Below, in pieces: positions 17,801 to 23,925 of a stretch of DNA of 24,473 nt. Position numbers and translations under genes: made by a program. Source of the stretch: a virus. Where the stretch lies: the IMG/VR virus record IMGVR_UViG_3300004369_000138, positions 1 through 24,473 of that record. One strand, 5' to 3'. The notes beneath the pieces were generated by a model, which made no database searches, was not told where the DNA came from, and saw only the letters and a program-made list of their open reading frames with translations. Numbering within the stretch: the first letter of the stretch is position 1; every line of letters begins with the position of its first letter.

Positions 17801-18714
17801 AATGTATTATCTGAAACCTCTTCAGTAAGAATTTCATACCAGTTGTTTAAAGCTAAACTAGCTTTTTCAGTTTGTGTAAGTTCTCTTTGTAATTTTTTTT
17901 CTTGTATTTTAATTTCATCTAATGTATTTTCTCTAGTTGCTTGTATAGCAGCCCCTATATCTGTTTTTTGTAAATAACCTTCACCATCAGCATCTACCAC
18001 ACCTTGTGTAGCTAACCATGCTTTTGATTTAGCTTCTACATCTACTAAAGAATCTACTGGTGTATCTAAACCAAATATATTTAATAATGTTTCTGGTGCT
18101 GCAATTACATAGTTCTTTAAAGTTTTTGAAAATGCTTTTGTTCTTATACCTGCAACTTTCCATTCTTGTTGATTATCATTACGACTTTTTTTTTCAAACT
18201 CAATCATGTCTTGTCTAGTAAGACCTTGTTCTGCAAGTATTTCTTCTTCATATTGTGCATAAGGCACACCTAATTGATTTACTATACCTCTTTGTAAAGT
18301 ATCAAAAATACTGTTAAGACCCATAAATATAGAACCAAAAAAGAATTTTTCACCTTTGTCATAACCTAAATCTTTTTTTGTTTTATCGTATATCTCTTGA
18401 TTATTGCGAATTGTTTTTTGTACTGTTTTTAAAAAATCTGTAACAGCATTTGGCTTACCATTAGTTAAATTAATTTTTATAGGTTTAGTAGTTTTATATA
18501 ATTCATAATATTGTTGTGGTGTAACATTTAATTCTGCTGCTGATACAACTAACTCATCCATTTCTAATGGTGTTAGATTTTTTAAATCTTGAAAGTTTTG
18601 TGTAAGTGCGTCTAAATCAGTATTAGATTTAGTTGCTTCTTTCTTTTTATTATAAGCAAGGTATTCATTATGCTTTTCGTAGAAGTCTTTATTCCATTTA
18701 TAAAAAATGCTCAT
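11854..18714 (-). CDS. Giant 2286-residue putative internal/ejection protein
   Basis: The largest gene, 28% of the window. ATG 18714 overlaps the stop of the 116-frame gene (TAATG). Residues 1-330 are charged and helical. About 404-440 is a Gly/hydrophobic stretch (IAGIMGGAINLVTMYY) and about 834-876 a hydrophobic-basic one (FYPLQLLGRFSYPAKLT); both could touch membranes. Residues about 1440-1570 contain HVLGGWIDKTNDKLHLDVS near 1515, a block I recall from many polyvalent phage proteins. A second Gly-rich hydrophobic segment lies at about 1813-1834 (GGGGLFPPIGPGLALP). The C-terminal 400 residues are mostly helical. I see no convincing RNA polymerase, protease or nuclease motif. Size, lack of signal peptide and place beside a transglycosylase fit a packaged protein ejected with DNA, as for T7 gp16. 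A virion RNA polymerase of the N4 type was considered but not supported. Confidence 0.7.
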   Translation of the reverse strand: MSIFYKWNKDFYEKHNEYLAYNKKKEATKSNTDLDALTQNFQDLKNLTPLEMDELVVSAAELNVTPQQYYELYKTTKPIKINLTNGKPNAVTDFLKTVQKTIRNNQEIYDKTKKDLGYDKGEKFFFGSIFMGLNSIFDTLQRGIVNQLGVPYAQYEEEILAEQGLTRQDMIEFEKKSRNDNQQEWKVAGIRTKAFSKTLKNYVIAAPETLLNIFGLDTPVDSLVDVEAKSKAWLATQGVVDADGEGYLQKTDIGAAIQATRENTLDEIKIQEKKLQRELTQTEKASLALNNWYEILTEEVSDNTLLNLLGESTPVAQNRKLREGYEKAQISSNLGDFASYLATGNMPGRYAPENIMYEDKKLEYDLKILQAEQAFDAGQISITQKNELVDKLEDEKDEELSKIAFEPNKGIAGIMGGAINLVTMYYTDPFVLVAKGVGLGGKVPEKFDEVLAGAQKEMKRFVDEGGTVAEFWQNNDEILDGMATVIVEANKANQPTFLNMINSGFNHKFAKTVADATDPEIIKDGLIDGFNNGYVSDMVFGKSSLGKTGQFRIQSKVISDNLIRAFGDKELDNSITATTRRGGTLKELFNGTDVRLPNRGQIDLRNIQEAAVIFARVGNVFKVPQSRLNKLLIDFYEAVDEGLYTKAQDIYYDGLLRTEGALQLRYLYGLFDTEITEFFGKMKQGPRMFSDNVGDFLTPSRTDEFYPVDEIDILTKKQFSGQVEGVEIPQEFVRNSIELINQFKGYTIEIPDVVGIIKTTSQRRRLKAKGLIEKKGIDKVFNQARKAFEEGKPGTFWDVDTPMGKEIADISKGLGDPGLLFKGQEKVLSAIEKGTFGFVRGVFYPLQLLGRFSYPAKLTVDGHLRASLLGVRSAFRSPVKFLRFLLNDANGVIARAIGYTPETSLVGPYKITRPLEFKNKQLQGLNEKLPMSIRKALGVLQDSADYGIPELQSLSSASPTFAFGRRFPDTGYELINKLGAKDVPMPDGVQAFKLSDEYIEAVQEYLFEYIDDDLAMITAALMRKGLDYTDIAKFYQDTPAVQTIIEQANKMMQSRNVYAKGTLPIVNKPEDFQALAKHYVQSINNMTGGSADIIDIIATAKVGRVDLRSTDSMTPENLSIYNEKIKKLTLKNQSKMPNQVPKMKPEIDERTAYQRGLDALFFATAQMEADLIRVPFFKQGYEHFIEAGIPFTSKQGLNKIMAAHKDPESTINLSDDIFRMVEKEYNAIKDLAPDLAVTERTVPVKVFDNGDSLSIIAYSDNGQKQITSLKRIDTFNDELTFDLNLYNTELKVFKKQSAVADYRLGDDGDAIGVYNFSINKSEAIINGSIPDKDALVKAVTNALDESVDAEALVDDAIEYLASNQGKFDKTITKKELFEVLGIDGSTPNIVGLKVKLQKGKTTKKVKNAQGEITHDVNITTLNRVLGKKESRPILSKKSKVEKEKMKDAIDRAYEYIQAKPDGWSIDLGKSKNTNIPGYYVSPYKTKEVVLKTPVTRKQIEDFILKNKTLLKKEDHVLGGWIDKTNDKLHLDVSIRVKKGVAAQVVDGTDEALAKAQYIAILGDQKAIGNITTAGYQGTIYSNTAGALDVIRRAGQDLLIGSNKKILKPNVAITLPRAGAVIGNDVLQSAGIRAIVDQKAGVVKILKPQNNPILDRTFSGDYQSMLDLSDIKSATTPRVMSMEDLHERAVEYAFELHSRLLYNLTERGFFAQAYRVGFAFFEAWREVLGRYYNLGLANPKAVAQIGFGYRKGIEHNFIYEDPSGEKYLIVPVGGTPFEDYVKSEGRGAFTDDMALADSKIIAKRGIPLNALNVGGGGLFPPIGPGLALPIGVLVRDKPKAKKNLEKYVFGGFELTGAKYDSLEDIPGILLETTIPSVGKNLLNQVATNLGTAGLDEDQWLSSISTAYQVAGILRPDLADDQEALETVAMTLAANFFQLKAWDRFVNPFIPRLSVMYAIEGNEVAFAEWYGTKGEDSGLVYNNFVELSVIHGFYQDIKDEYVMTLGPQGEFYALLEVAKLLGLDNRDLSEGFTSTALQIKGKNISEGGILPRTTPEYDFILDNPELAAEFGPVLVLFAPGLDEGNVEYGGISYISNLGLFTPKTPDEFYVSTQTFLASSMEVATKDYWSKVIDNSTTDPGERVAKKKAKFALIEADLAQMFPMAYGNSAELNKVLGSNYETGVPNDVLIDYLERAIKDPRFNNFDNRDEIALYLNYRAQAIDAVADKRGYPIEKDAMRWISTSDTIQAQEVRNQLYTKAQEIGRNNPKFLVIFDKVFAYELTRFGLEG

Positions 18715-19049
18715 TAAAACCTCTGTATAGTTATTGGTGCTTTTTCCTTAATTAGCTCTATAAGTATTTGTGTGTCTGTTCCTACAGGCAAACTAACAAC
18801 ATCTTGTGGTGTACTATCAAATGTTCCTGCTTCATCTTCTCTTTCAGTAAATTTAGCAAATATATCTTCTGGTTTATATTGCATAGCTGCTGCATCTTGT
18901 GGTATTAACATATCAGCAGGTGGTGTACCTACTGCATCTATTTGATTTTCTTGTTGTGTATATCCACCAAACTCATCAGAACCTGGAATTGGTTTTAATG
19001 TTAAATCTTGAAATGCACCATCTATTTTTGGTTTTCTACCACCTGGCAT
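18714..19049 (-). CDS. Small acidic phage protein of unknown function
   Basis: Taken from the ATG at 19049 (111 residues, MPGGRKPKIDGAFQDLTL) because a GAGG site lies nine bases before it; ATGs at 19064 and 19058 in the same frame are possible but lack a site. The frame overlaps the end of the 78-residue gene in either case, so translation is coupled. The N-terminus is basic and short, the rest acidic and Gln/Asp-rich, with a helix at the end (TQILIELIKEKAPITIQRF). There are no cysteines, membrane segments or catalytic motifs. It lies between the portal and giant protein genes. A virion or assembly factor is likely from context but the family is not known. Confidence 0.6.
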   Translation of the reverse strand: MPGGRKPKIDGAFQDLTLKPIPGSDEFGGYTQQENQIDAVGTPPADMLIPQDAAAMQYKPEDIFAKFTEREDEAGTFDSTPQDVVSLPVGTDTQILIELIKEKAPITIQRF

Positions 19050-19272
19050 TTTTGTCATCCTCATCTAAATTTTCTATTTCAAATCCCATACTTATACTAA
19101 ACCATATACCAGGTAATGGTGTAGGTAAAATAAAAGCACCTAAAGGAACATCACCTTGTGCAAATAAATCTCTAACTATTGTAGGGTCTGTATCTATTTC
19201 AGGTATATCCCAATCTTCACCATTTATAATTTTAAAAAATTGTGCATTTACTTCTGCTGGATTTTTAGCCAA
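19036..19272 (-). CDS. 78-residue phage protein, TTG start
   Basis: Begins at TTG 19272, five bases after a very good AGGAGG site, and overlaps the portal stop by eight bases, so a TTG start is well supported. The protein is acidic (WDIPEIDTDPTIVRDLF) with one hydrophobic middle stretch (LGAFILPTPLPGIWFSISMG) that is short, has prolines, and is not a clear membrane helix. It ends in the acidic run ENLDEDDKNARW. Its last codons overlap the next gene. The function is not recognised; its position next to the portal suggests a small virion or portal-associated factor. Confidence 0.6.
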   Translation of the reverse strand: MAKNPAEVNAQFFKIINGEDWDIPEIDTDPTIVRDLFAQGDVPLGAFILPTPLPGIWFSISMGFEIENLDEDDKNARW

Positions 19273-21049
19273 GAGGTCCTCCTAATGGTAGTCCTGGTCC
19301 AGCAGCTAATTGTTCTGGTGGTAATCCTCCACTTAATTGTGCAAGAACACTAGCTATATCTGGTTCTGCCTGTGGTATTTGTGGTGCTCCTGCACCAGCT
19401 AATGCTGCTTCTTCTGGTGTCATTTCTGGTTCTTCTGGTGTAAAGAATTTATCTAATATGCTACTCATGTTTTGTGGATTTTTTCTTATTTCTATAGCTG
19501 CCATAGTAGCTTTAGCATTACCTTTTACAGCTTGTGCCATTAACGATTCAAATAATACATTTTCTGCTCTTTCAGAATTAACTCTGTTTTGTATTTGAGA
19601 TATATTATCTAAACCATCAAGGTTTTCTTGTAGCGTTTGCATATCTATTACACCTTGTTGTTTTAATTGCAACCCTGTAATTATTTTTTGTGGTTCATCA
19701 AATCCTGCCATAACACCATAGACTCTTCTTGTTTTATACATTTCTGCTATATCAGTGCCTGGGTCATAACTTTCTTTAAATGCTGTACCTTTTCTAAATC
19801 CTGCAATAGGTTTTCTCTGACCACTATACATAATTTCATCCCACTCTAATCGTTTAGAATCTATTTCTTCTAAAGCATCTGTTAGAACAGTTTGATATTC
19901 TCTTACATGCAGTGATGCAGATTGACCTAGTTCTTCTAATCCTCTACCAGTAACAAAAGCATTAGGCGATTGTCCATCATCTGATACTGGATATGCAGAA
20001 CCTAGTCTTAGGTGTCTTTCAAGTCTATCTATTTGTTGGAACAACTGATAAGGTAAATTACTAGTTGGTTTGCTAACTTGCGAACCAGGTGTCAAGTAAT
20101 TGACTGCGAATCTACCTTTTCTATATTGTCCAGATTCTATCTCACCAATGATGTTGGTTTCTGTAAACACAGCATCTTCCATAGCAATAACAGATAGAAC
20201 ATTGATTTTTGCCATATTTGCCATTAAACCAATTACATGATGGAATTGGCTTTGCATTTGGTCAAAGCTGTAACGCTTTGCTATGACAAATCTTGGTCCT
20301 GATTTAAGAGGGTTAGGAATAAAATCTAATATAATTTTGTTTTCAGGAAGAAATACATAAGTTCCTTCTTCGTCATAATACTCTGCAACTACTTTACCTG
20401 TACCATCTGCGTTATCCCATCCTTGGTCGTAACTAGATAAATAAGCCATAGTGTTATATTCACTACTTACTTCATCAAGTATTATATTTTTGTATTTTGG
20501 ATACATTTCTGCAAGAGTTACATGTGGCACTCTTTGCACTACTGCTAACTCTTTTGGTTGTTGGTCTACACCAAAATATCCTGGGTAACATAGATATGGG
20601 TTTCTTATTTCTGCTACTGGATATGGTATGCCATTAGCATCTTTCTTTTCTTTTAATATCCATACAACAAATCCATAACCTGGCAACCATCTACCAACTT
20701 GTGGTAATTGTTTATCAAGTTTTTGAATATCGTCATAAGCATGTACAATTCTTTCTAATTTTTCTGCTCGTTTAGATGCTCTTTCAGAATCTTTGTCATT
20801 GTATATATCTATTTTTAAATCTGGTGCTCTACCTAATTTTTGTGCAAATCTTTCTAATGCAGAAATTAATAAGTTAGGTGCAGGTAATTGTCTGTAATTC
20901 ATATCACGCATATCTTTGCCTAATAATGCTTTTAATCCATCAGCACCACCATTCATAATTGCTCTTATATTTTCTTTGTCGCCTACATAATCAGCGTGCA
21001 TAGCTCTTAATTCATAAACTCTTGCGTAAAGCTCGTCTGCTGTTTTCAT
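19265..21049 (-). CDS. Portal protein
   Basis: Starts at ATG 21049 in a 4-base ATGA overlap with the terminase stop; a TTG three codons upstream is in frame but less likely. At 594 residues the length is typical of phage portals. It is rich in helix and beta hairpins, with MNYRQLPAPNLLISALERFAQ and an ERFAQK/EKLER clip-like region near the N-terminus, then a wing-like domain (GWLPGYGFVVW, EIRNPYLCYPGYFGVD) that I associate with portals of marine podoviruses. The C-terminal 70 residues are Gly/Pro-rich and probably flexible. It forms the twelve-subunit ring at one vertex, through which DNA is packed by the terminase encoded just upstream. Family membership is from memory; position and size give strong support. 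Confidence 0.82.
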   Translation of the reverse strand: MKTADELYARVYELRAMHADYVGDKENIRAIMNGGADGLKALLGKDMRDMNYRQLPAPNLLISALERFAQKLGRAPDLKIDIYNDKDSERASKRAEKLERIVHAYDDIQKLDKQLPQVGRWLPGYGFVVWILKEKKDANGIPYPVAEIRNPYLCYPGYFGVDQQPKELAVVQRVPHVTLAEMYPKYKNIILDEVSSEYNTMAYLSSYDQGWDNADGTGKVVAEYYDEEGTYVFLPENKIILDFIPNPLKSGPRFVIAKRYSFDQMQSQFHHVIGLMANMAKINVLSVIAMEDAVFTETNIIGEIESGQYRKGRFAVNYLTPGSQVSKPTSNLPYQLFQQIDRLERHLRLGSAYPVSDDGQSPNAFVTGRGLEELGQSASLHVREYQTVLTDALEEIDSKRLEWDEIMYSGQRKPIAGFRKGTAFKESYDPGTDIAEMYKTRRVYGVMAGFDEPQKIITGLQLKQQGVIDMQTLQENLDGLDNISQIQNRVNSERAENVLFESLMAQAVKGNAKATMAAIEIRKNPQNMSSILDKFFTPEEPEMTPEEAALAGAGAPQIPQAEPDIASVLAQLSGGLPPEQLAAGPGLPLGGPLG

Positions 21050-22974
21050 GTTCTCCAAACATCTATATCTATGTCTAGCCCTGAGTATCCACTAAAGCTA
21101 GGTTCATATTCCATACCCATTGTAGCAAGTCTTTCCTTTTGTAAACGCCTTATTGTTTTCATAGGAAACCAACTTGCCATAACTAAGTCAGATTTCTGTC
21201 CTACAGTTCTACTTTTATTTTGTGCAGAACTAAAATACACTAACTGACTTGTATATAAGTTTACCTTTTCTTGTGCTTCAAAGCTACGATAAGGTAAATT
21301 AATTAGCTTTTGTTCAAACAATGGTCTCATAGCTGTAACACCATACACTGGGTCATGCTTGTTACCATAAGTCTGTGTACCTTCTAAAAATATACCATGC
21401 TTACCTGCAAAATCACGAATTGATTTATCTTGTCTAATTGCTTTTTGAAATCCATTCTCTTCAATAACCCAATGTGATAAGTTATATTTTTGAAACCAGG
21501 TTTTTATAATTTCTAGTGCTACTGGTATACCTCCACCTAAACTGTTTTCCATATCTATCATGTACAATCTATCTGTCTGTTGGTCATAACCCCATAAAAA
21601 TGCTGCTTGATATCCTGTAGATGCTGGGTCAAGACCTGCAATTAATCTAACATTATGTGGTATGTGTCCTATGTCTCTGTTTTGGTCTCTACATTCCTCT
21701 ATTTCTAGTCTATCAAACAAACTCATACCATCTGGCATAGCTACATTAAGATATACCATTTCGTATATAGCTCTACCACCTGTAGTTTCTGCAGCTTTTT
21801 TTCTATCCATAAGCCACTTGTATGTTCTTTTTTTAGCCCACAACATACAGTCTTGATGTAATTCATTATCCCAATCTGATAAGTTACAAGCTGTATCATG
21901 TGCCTCTTCTACAATAGTTAGCCATGATTCGTTATCTAACAAATGAGAATACAAATCGTCATAGTGTTGTCTTGAACCTATAACAACCATAGCTGTGTGT
22001 TCCTCTTTACGACTTGACAATGTTGTAGTCCACCAGTTTCTTGTGTTTTCTCTTGATGCTGGTTGCATAGTAGAACTGTGGTCTTCAATGTCATCTGCAA
22101 TAATTAAATCACAGTCTCTTGATAATATTTTTCCACCTCTACCTATACCAACCATAGTAGGTGATTTAATACCTGTTACAGTTCTAGTACCTACAGTAAA
22201 ACCATTTTGAGACCAAGACTTACCAGTTCTGCTTGTTGGTTTAAATTTTGGTCCTGGTCCACATATCTCTTCAATTAATAATTCATTACTTTCTAATTGG
22301 TCTAATACAGAACTAACTGCATTTTTTGCAATCTCTTCGTTACCACCTACCCATAATATTCTTATGTTAGGTTTTGTACATATAAGCCATACTGCAAAGT
22401 GTATAAGCAAATCAGTCTTACCATGTCGTGGTGGGGACAATATCATTTGCTGATTACCATTTTCTATTGTATCTAAAATAGAATTAATCCACTTAATGTG
22501 AAATTCTGGTGTTTCGTATGGGTCTCCAGTTTCTGTCTGAAAATATCTATCTCTAAAATCTCTAAAGTCTTGTAATGACTTTTCTGCAACTTGTGGTATC
22601 TCCCAAGTCTTTCTTGCTTCCTCTTCTTCTAAATCTTCTAAGTACGCTTGGTATGCCATAGACACTGCTGCTATAGATGTTTCTAATATCTTAGATACAT
22701 CTTGTATTGTTGTTTTTTTACTAAGTATATCTTTACCTAAACCTGATTCTTTCAAATCGTTATATACAACACCTCTACGACTTTGTACATTTTTTTTGCT
22801 AGGTATTATTAAATCTTCTTCTTTTTGTTCCCACTCAATACCTTTAGCTTTTGCCCTTTTCTTTTGAGTCTGTATTCTATTAGCACACCTATCACTACAA
22901 TATTTTTTACGCTTACCGCTTAATACTCGTTTGCATCCTGCTGCATAACAAAGTTTATTTGCCACGCTTCTCAC
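21046..22974 (-). CDS. terL: Large terminase with N-terminal zinc-finger/HTH extension
   Basis: A 642-residue motor of DNA packaging, starting at GTG 22974 (a second GTG at 22965 is possible). The ATPase part has a Walker A at about residues 179-187 (SPPRHGKTD) and Walker B at about 289-297 (DLIIADDIE). The nuclease part has the RNase H-like motif GLDPASTG with D449, then HWVIEENGFQ supplying a glutamate and DLVMASW near the end. Before the ATPase lies an extension of about 130 residues: a four-cysteine finger (C9, C14, C26, C30, CSDRC), a basic helix (QTQKKRAKAKG), and a helix-turn-helix-like stretch at about 86-111. No small terminase gene is present in the window, so the extension may recognise DNA. 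It overlaps the portal gene by ATGA and is preceded by a zinc mini-gene that overlaps its start. Confidence 0.88.
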   Translation of the reverse strand: MRSVANKLCYAAGCKRVLSGKRKKYCSDRCANRIQTQKKRAKAKGIEWEQKEEDLIIPSKKNVQSRRGVVYNDLKESGLGKDILSKKTTIQDVSKILETSIAAVSMAYQAYLEDLEEEEARKTWEIPQVAEKSLQDFRDFRDRYFQTETGDPYETPEFHIKWINSILDTIENGNQQMILSPPRHGKTDLLIHFAVWLICTKPNIRILWVGGNEEIAKNAVSSVLDQLESNELLIEEICGPGPKFKPTSRTGKSWSQNGFTVGTRTVTGIKSPTMVGIGRGGKILSRDCDLIIADDIEDHSSTMQPASRENTRNWWTTTLSSRKEEHTAMVVIGSRQHYDDLYSHLLDNESWLTIVEEAHDTACNLSDWDNELHQDCMLWAKKRTYKWLMDRKKAAETTGGRAIYEMVYLNVAMPDGMSLFDRLEIEECRDQNRDIGHIPHNVRLIAGLDPASTGYQAAFLWGYDQQTDRLYMIDMENSLGGGIPVALEIIKTWFQKYNLSHWVIEENGFQKAIRQDKSIRDFAGKHGIFLEGTQTYGNKHDPVYGVTAMRPLFEQKLINLPYRSFEAQEKVNLYTSQLVYFSSAQNKSRTVGQKSDLVMASWFPMKTIRRLQKERLATMGMEYEPSFSGYSGLDIDIDVWRT

Positions 22975-23047
22975 ACTTCTTATTATTACATTTCATTTTA
23001 TTTACAGGTTTTAACTCTACACCACATACTGGACATGGTACTTTCAA
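22955..23047 (-). CDS. 30-residue zinc-ribbon mini-protein (TTG start)
   Basis: The frame from TTG 23047 runs for 30 residues and overlaps the terminase start by 20 bases. It has two Cys pairs, CPVC and CNNKKC, in a short Lys-rich protein, the layout of a single zinc ribbon. It starts six bases after the stop of the 51-residue gene, so coupling is plausible. No good ribosome-binding site is seen, and short Cys-rich frames can arise by chance. A small nucleic-acid-binding or assembly factor next to the terminase is inferred. It is too short for most gene callers. Confidence 0.5.
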   Translation of the reverse strand: MKVPCPVCGVELKPVNKMKCNNKKCEKRGK

Positions 23048-23052
23048 AATTA

Positions 23053-23208
23053 TTATATTCTTTTAGCTTTATTTTTTTTACTATTAGGAAATCCTTTTTG
23101 CATCTCCTTATAGTTTTTAGCACTAATAGTAGAGTTTTTTTTAGACCTGCTAGTACCAGCTTGTTTTCTTTTGTTTATGTTATAATACAAACCTTTTTTA
23201 GCTCCCAT
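23053..23208 (-). CDS. Basic 51-residue phage protein before terminase
   Basis: ATG 23208 follows an AAGGAG site with ideal spacing; the site overlaps the stop of the 85-residue gene. The protein is strongly basic: MGAKKGLYYNINKRKQAG then SRSKKNSTISAKNYKE. I recall very similar short proteins ahead of terminase genes in many marine phages, but no function is established that I know of. The charge suggests DNA or RNA binding. It has no cysteines or hydrophobic segment. Packaging or DNA handling is an inference from the neighbouring genes. Confidence 0.7.
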   Translation of the reverse strand: MGAKKGLYYNINKRKQAGTSRSKKNSTISAKNYKEMQKGFPNSKKNKAKRI

Positions 23209-23216
23209 GTTGCTCC

Positions 23217-23474
23217 TTACCACATTTTACAAGACCAGTACCTAGCTGTAGTCTTGTCCTTCGCTGTATCACATTTGTGCCTAGCTCTAAATGATTTTCT
23301 TGCTTCTGGGTCATCTTTACGAATCTCCATGTTAGGGTCTCCAAACATAACCTTTTTTACTTTGTCTCCATCTTTGACATAGACTTTGAATTTTTTACGA
23401 CCATACCCTGGTTCACCTTTTTGAATCCTAGAAGGATTTTCTAAAGATACTTTTTTACCTTGGTACTCTGCCAT
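23217..23474 (-). CDS. Conserved basic 85-residue phage protein (FRARHKC...YWSCKMW)
   Basis: Starts at ATG 23474, two bases after the stop of the lysine-rich mini-gene. It has a Lys/Gly-rich N-terminus and a C-terminal motif FRARHKC then TTARYWSCKMW that I recall as highly conserved in cyanophage- and pelagiphage-like genomes, often near terminase or structural genes. Two cysteines (in HKC and SCK) are fixed in that motif. The middle (VKDGDKVKKVMFGDPNMEI) looks like beta strands. There is no signal peptide or membrane helix. The function is unknown; a basic, conserved small protein in the late region may bind DNA or be a virion component. The gene is certain, the role not. Confidence 0.8.
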   Translation of the reverse strand: MAEYQGKKVSLENPSRIQKGEPGYGRKKFKVYVKDGDKVKKVMFGDPNMEIRKDDPEARKSFRARHKCDTAKDKTTARYWSCKMW

Positions 23475-23476
23475 AG

Positions 23477-23557
23477 TTATTTTTTCTTTTTTTTCATAGC
23501 TGCTTTTTTCTTAGTAGCTTTCTTCATCCCTTTTGGGTAACCTATACCTTTTGGCAT
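23477..23557 (-). CDS. Lysine-rich 26-residue peptide
   Basis: ATG 23557 has an AGGAG ribosome-binding site with six-base spacing. The frame gives MPKGIGYPKGMKK then nearly all Lys, Ala and Met to the stop, with twelve lysines in the 26 residues. Its stop is two bases before the next gene's ATG, so it is the first gene of that group. I recall similar MPKGxGYP...KKK peptides in uncultured phages. Extreme charge suggests nucleic-acid binding. Too short for usual gene calling, but site, spacing and composition support translation. Confidence 0.6.
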   Translation of the reverse strand: MPKGIGYPKGMKKATKKKAAMKKKKK

Positions 23558-23593
23558 ATTACTCTCCTATGTATTTCTATTATCATAACACAA

Positions 23594-23614
23594 AACGCCA
23601 CACATGGTGGCGTT
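23594..23614 (-). terminator. 8-pair hairpin in leader of the terminase unit
   Basis: AACGCCAC (23594-23601) and GTGGCGTT (23607-23614) pair perfectly with a five-base loop. Reading the minus strand, the stem is followed by TT then GTGTT, only a short U-run, so it would be a weak terminator or attenuator. It lies about 40 bases before the first mini-gene. Its GC content is well above the surrounding DNA. Confidence 0.4.
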
Positions 23615-23716
23615 CTGTCGTACAGTGTGTCCAATACTGTTTTATGAAAGAAAATGAATTAACTTAAATCAACACACAAATTGTCTTATGATTTTCAGCT
23701 TTTTCTTTTTCTAATC

Positions 23717-23751
23717 GTGTACCCCTACACAATACCTAAGACTTTCTTAGG
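23717..23751. promoter_or_regulatory. Two tandem hairpins at a predicted transcript start
   Basis: GTGTA/TACAC (23717-23730, four-base loop) and CCTAAGA/TCTTAGG (23735-23751, three-base loop; A-T pair at 23734/23752) are perfect stems separated by four bases. The second begins about four bases after the start predicted for the promoter at 23762-23789. A short CAATAT dyad lies next to it at 23758-23770, overlapping the -10 box, so some of this symmetry could be an operator. Confidence 0.45.
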
Positions 23752-23761
23752 TGTAACCAAT

Positions 23762-23789
23762 ATAATATTGTTTGTAAATTAATTGTAAA
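23762..23789 (-). promoter_or_regulatory. Predicted promoter with A/T-tract upstream element
   Basis: Minus strand: TTTACA (23789-23784) and TATTAT (23767-23762), 16 bases apart, each one base from consensus. Directly upstream, 23787-23802 is an A7 run then T9 on the plus strand, a bent A-tract that could act as an UP element. It would drive the mini-genes and terminase from a start near 23755. It overlaps the end of the 34-residue gene's downstream tract. Confidence 0.42.
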
Positions 23790-23800
23790 AAAATTTTTTT

Positions 23801-23905
23801 TTATTCTTCTTCAAACTCTTGGCATCTAGGACATAGTCCATTCACTAATTCATCTTCCCAGTAAGGGTGGTAACAAGAATCACAGTCTATTACAAATACA
23901 TCCAT
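23801..23905 (-). CDS. 34-residue two-Cys-pair (zinc-ribbon) mini-protein
   Basis: ATG 23905 to a TAA at 23801 gives 34 residues with CDSC (residues 8-11) and CPRC (25-28) pairs, the classic layout of a small zinc ribbon, plus YWEDELVNG between them. It ends with an acidic tail EFEEE. Only a weak AAGA site is seen upstream. A similar C-x2-C pattern occurs in the 30-residue protein beside the terminase, so the phage may make two tiny zinc proteins. The role is unknown; acidic charge argues against simple DNA binding, and contact with a host protein is as likely. Confidence 0.55.
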   Translation of the reverse strand: MDVFVIDCDSCYHPYWEDELVNGLCPRCQEFEEE

Positions 23906-23925
23906 AGGTGTATCTTAACAGCTTC

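Noticed and set aside
11854-18714. Idea that the giant protein is an N4-type virion RNA polymerase
   Set aside because: I could not find the T7-like polymerase motifs (motif A Asp, motif B Arg-Lys-Tyr-Gly pattern, motif C HD) in order in the sequence. A structure-based search could still change this.
23170-23192. Plus-strand TGTTATAAT, an extended -10-like box
   Set aside because: Lies inside the 51-residue coding gene in the antisense direction, and nothing rightward would be expressed from it; such boxes are frequent in AT-rich coding sequence.
23787-23803. A-run/T-run after the 34-residue gene read as an intrinsic terminator
   Set aside because: No GC-containing stem precedes the T-run; it fits better as an A-tract upstream of the next promoter.
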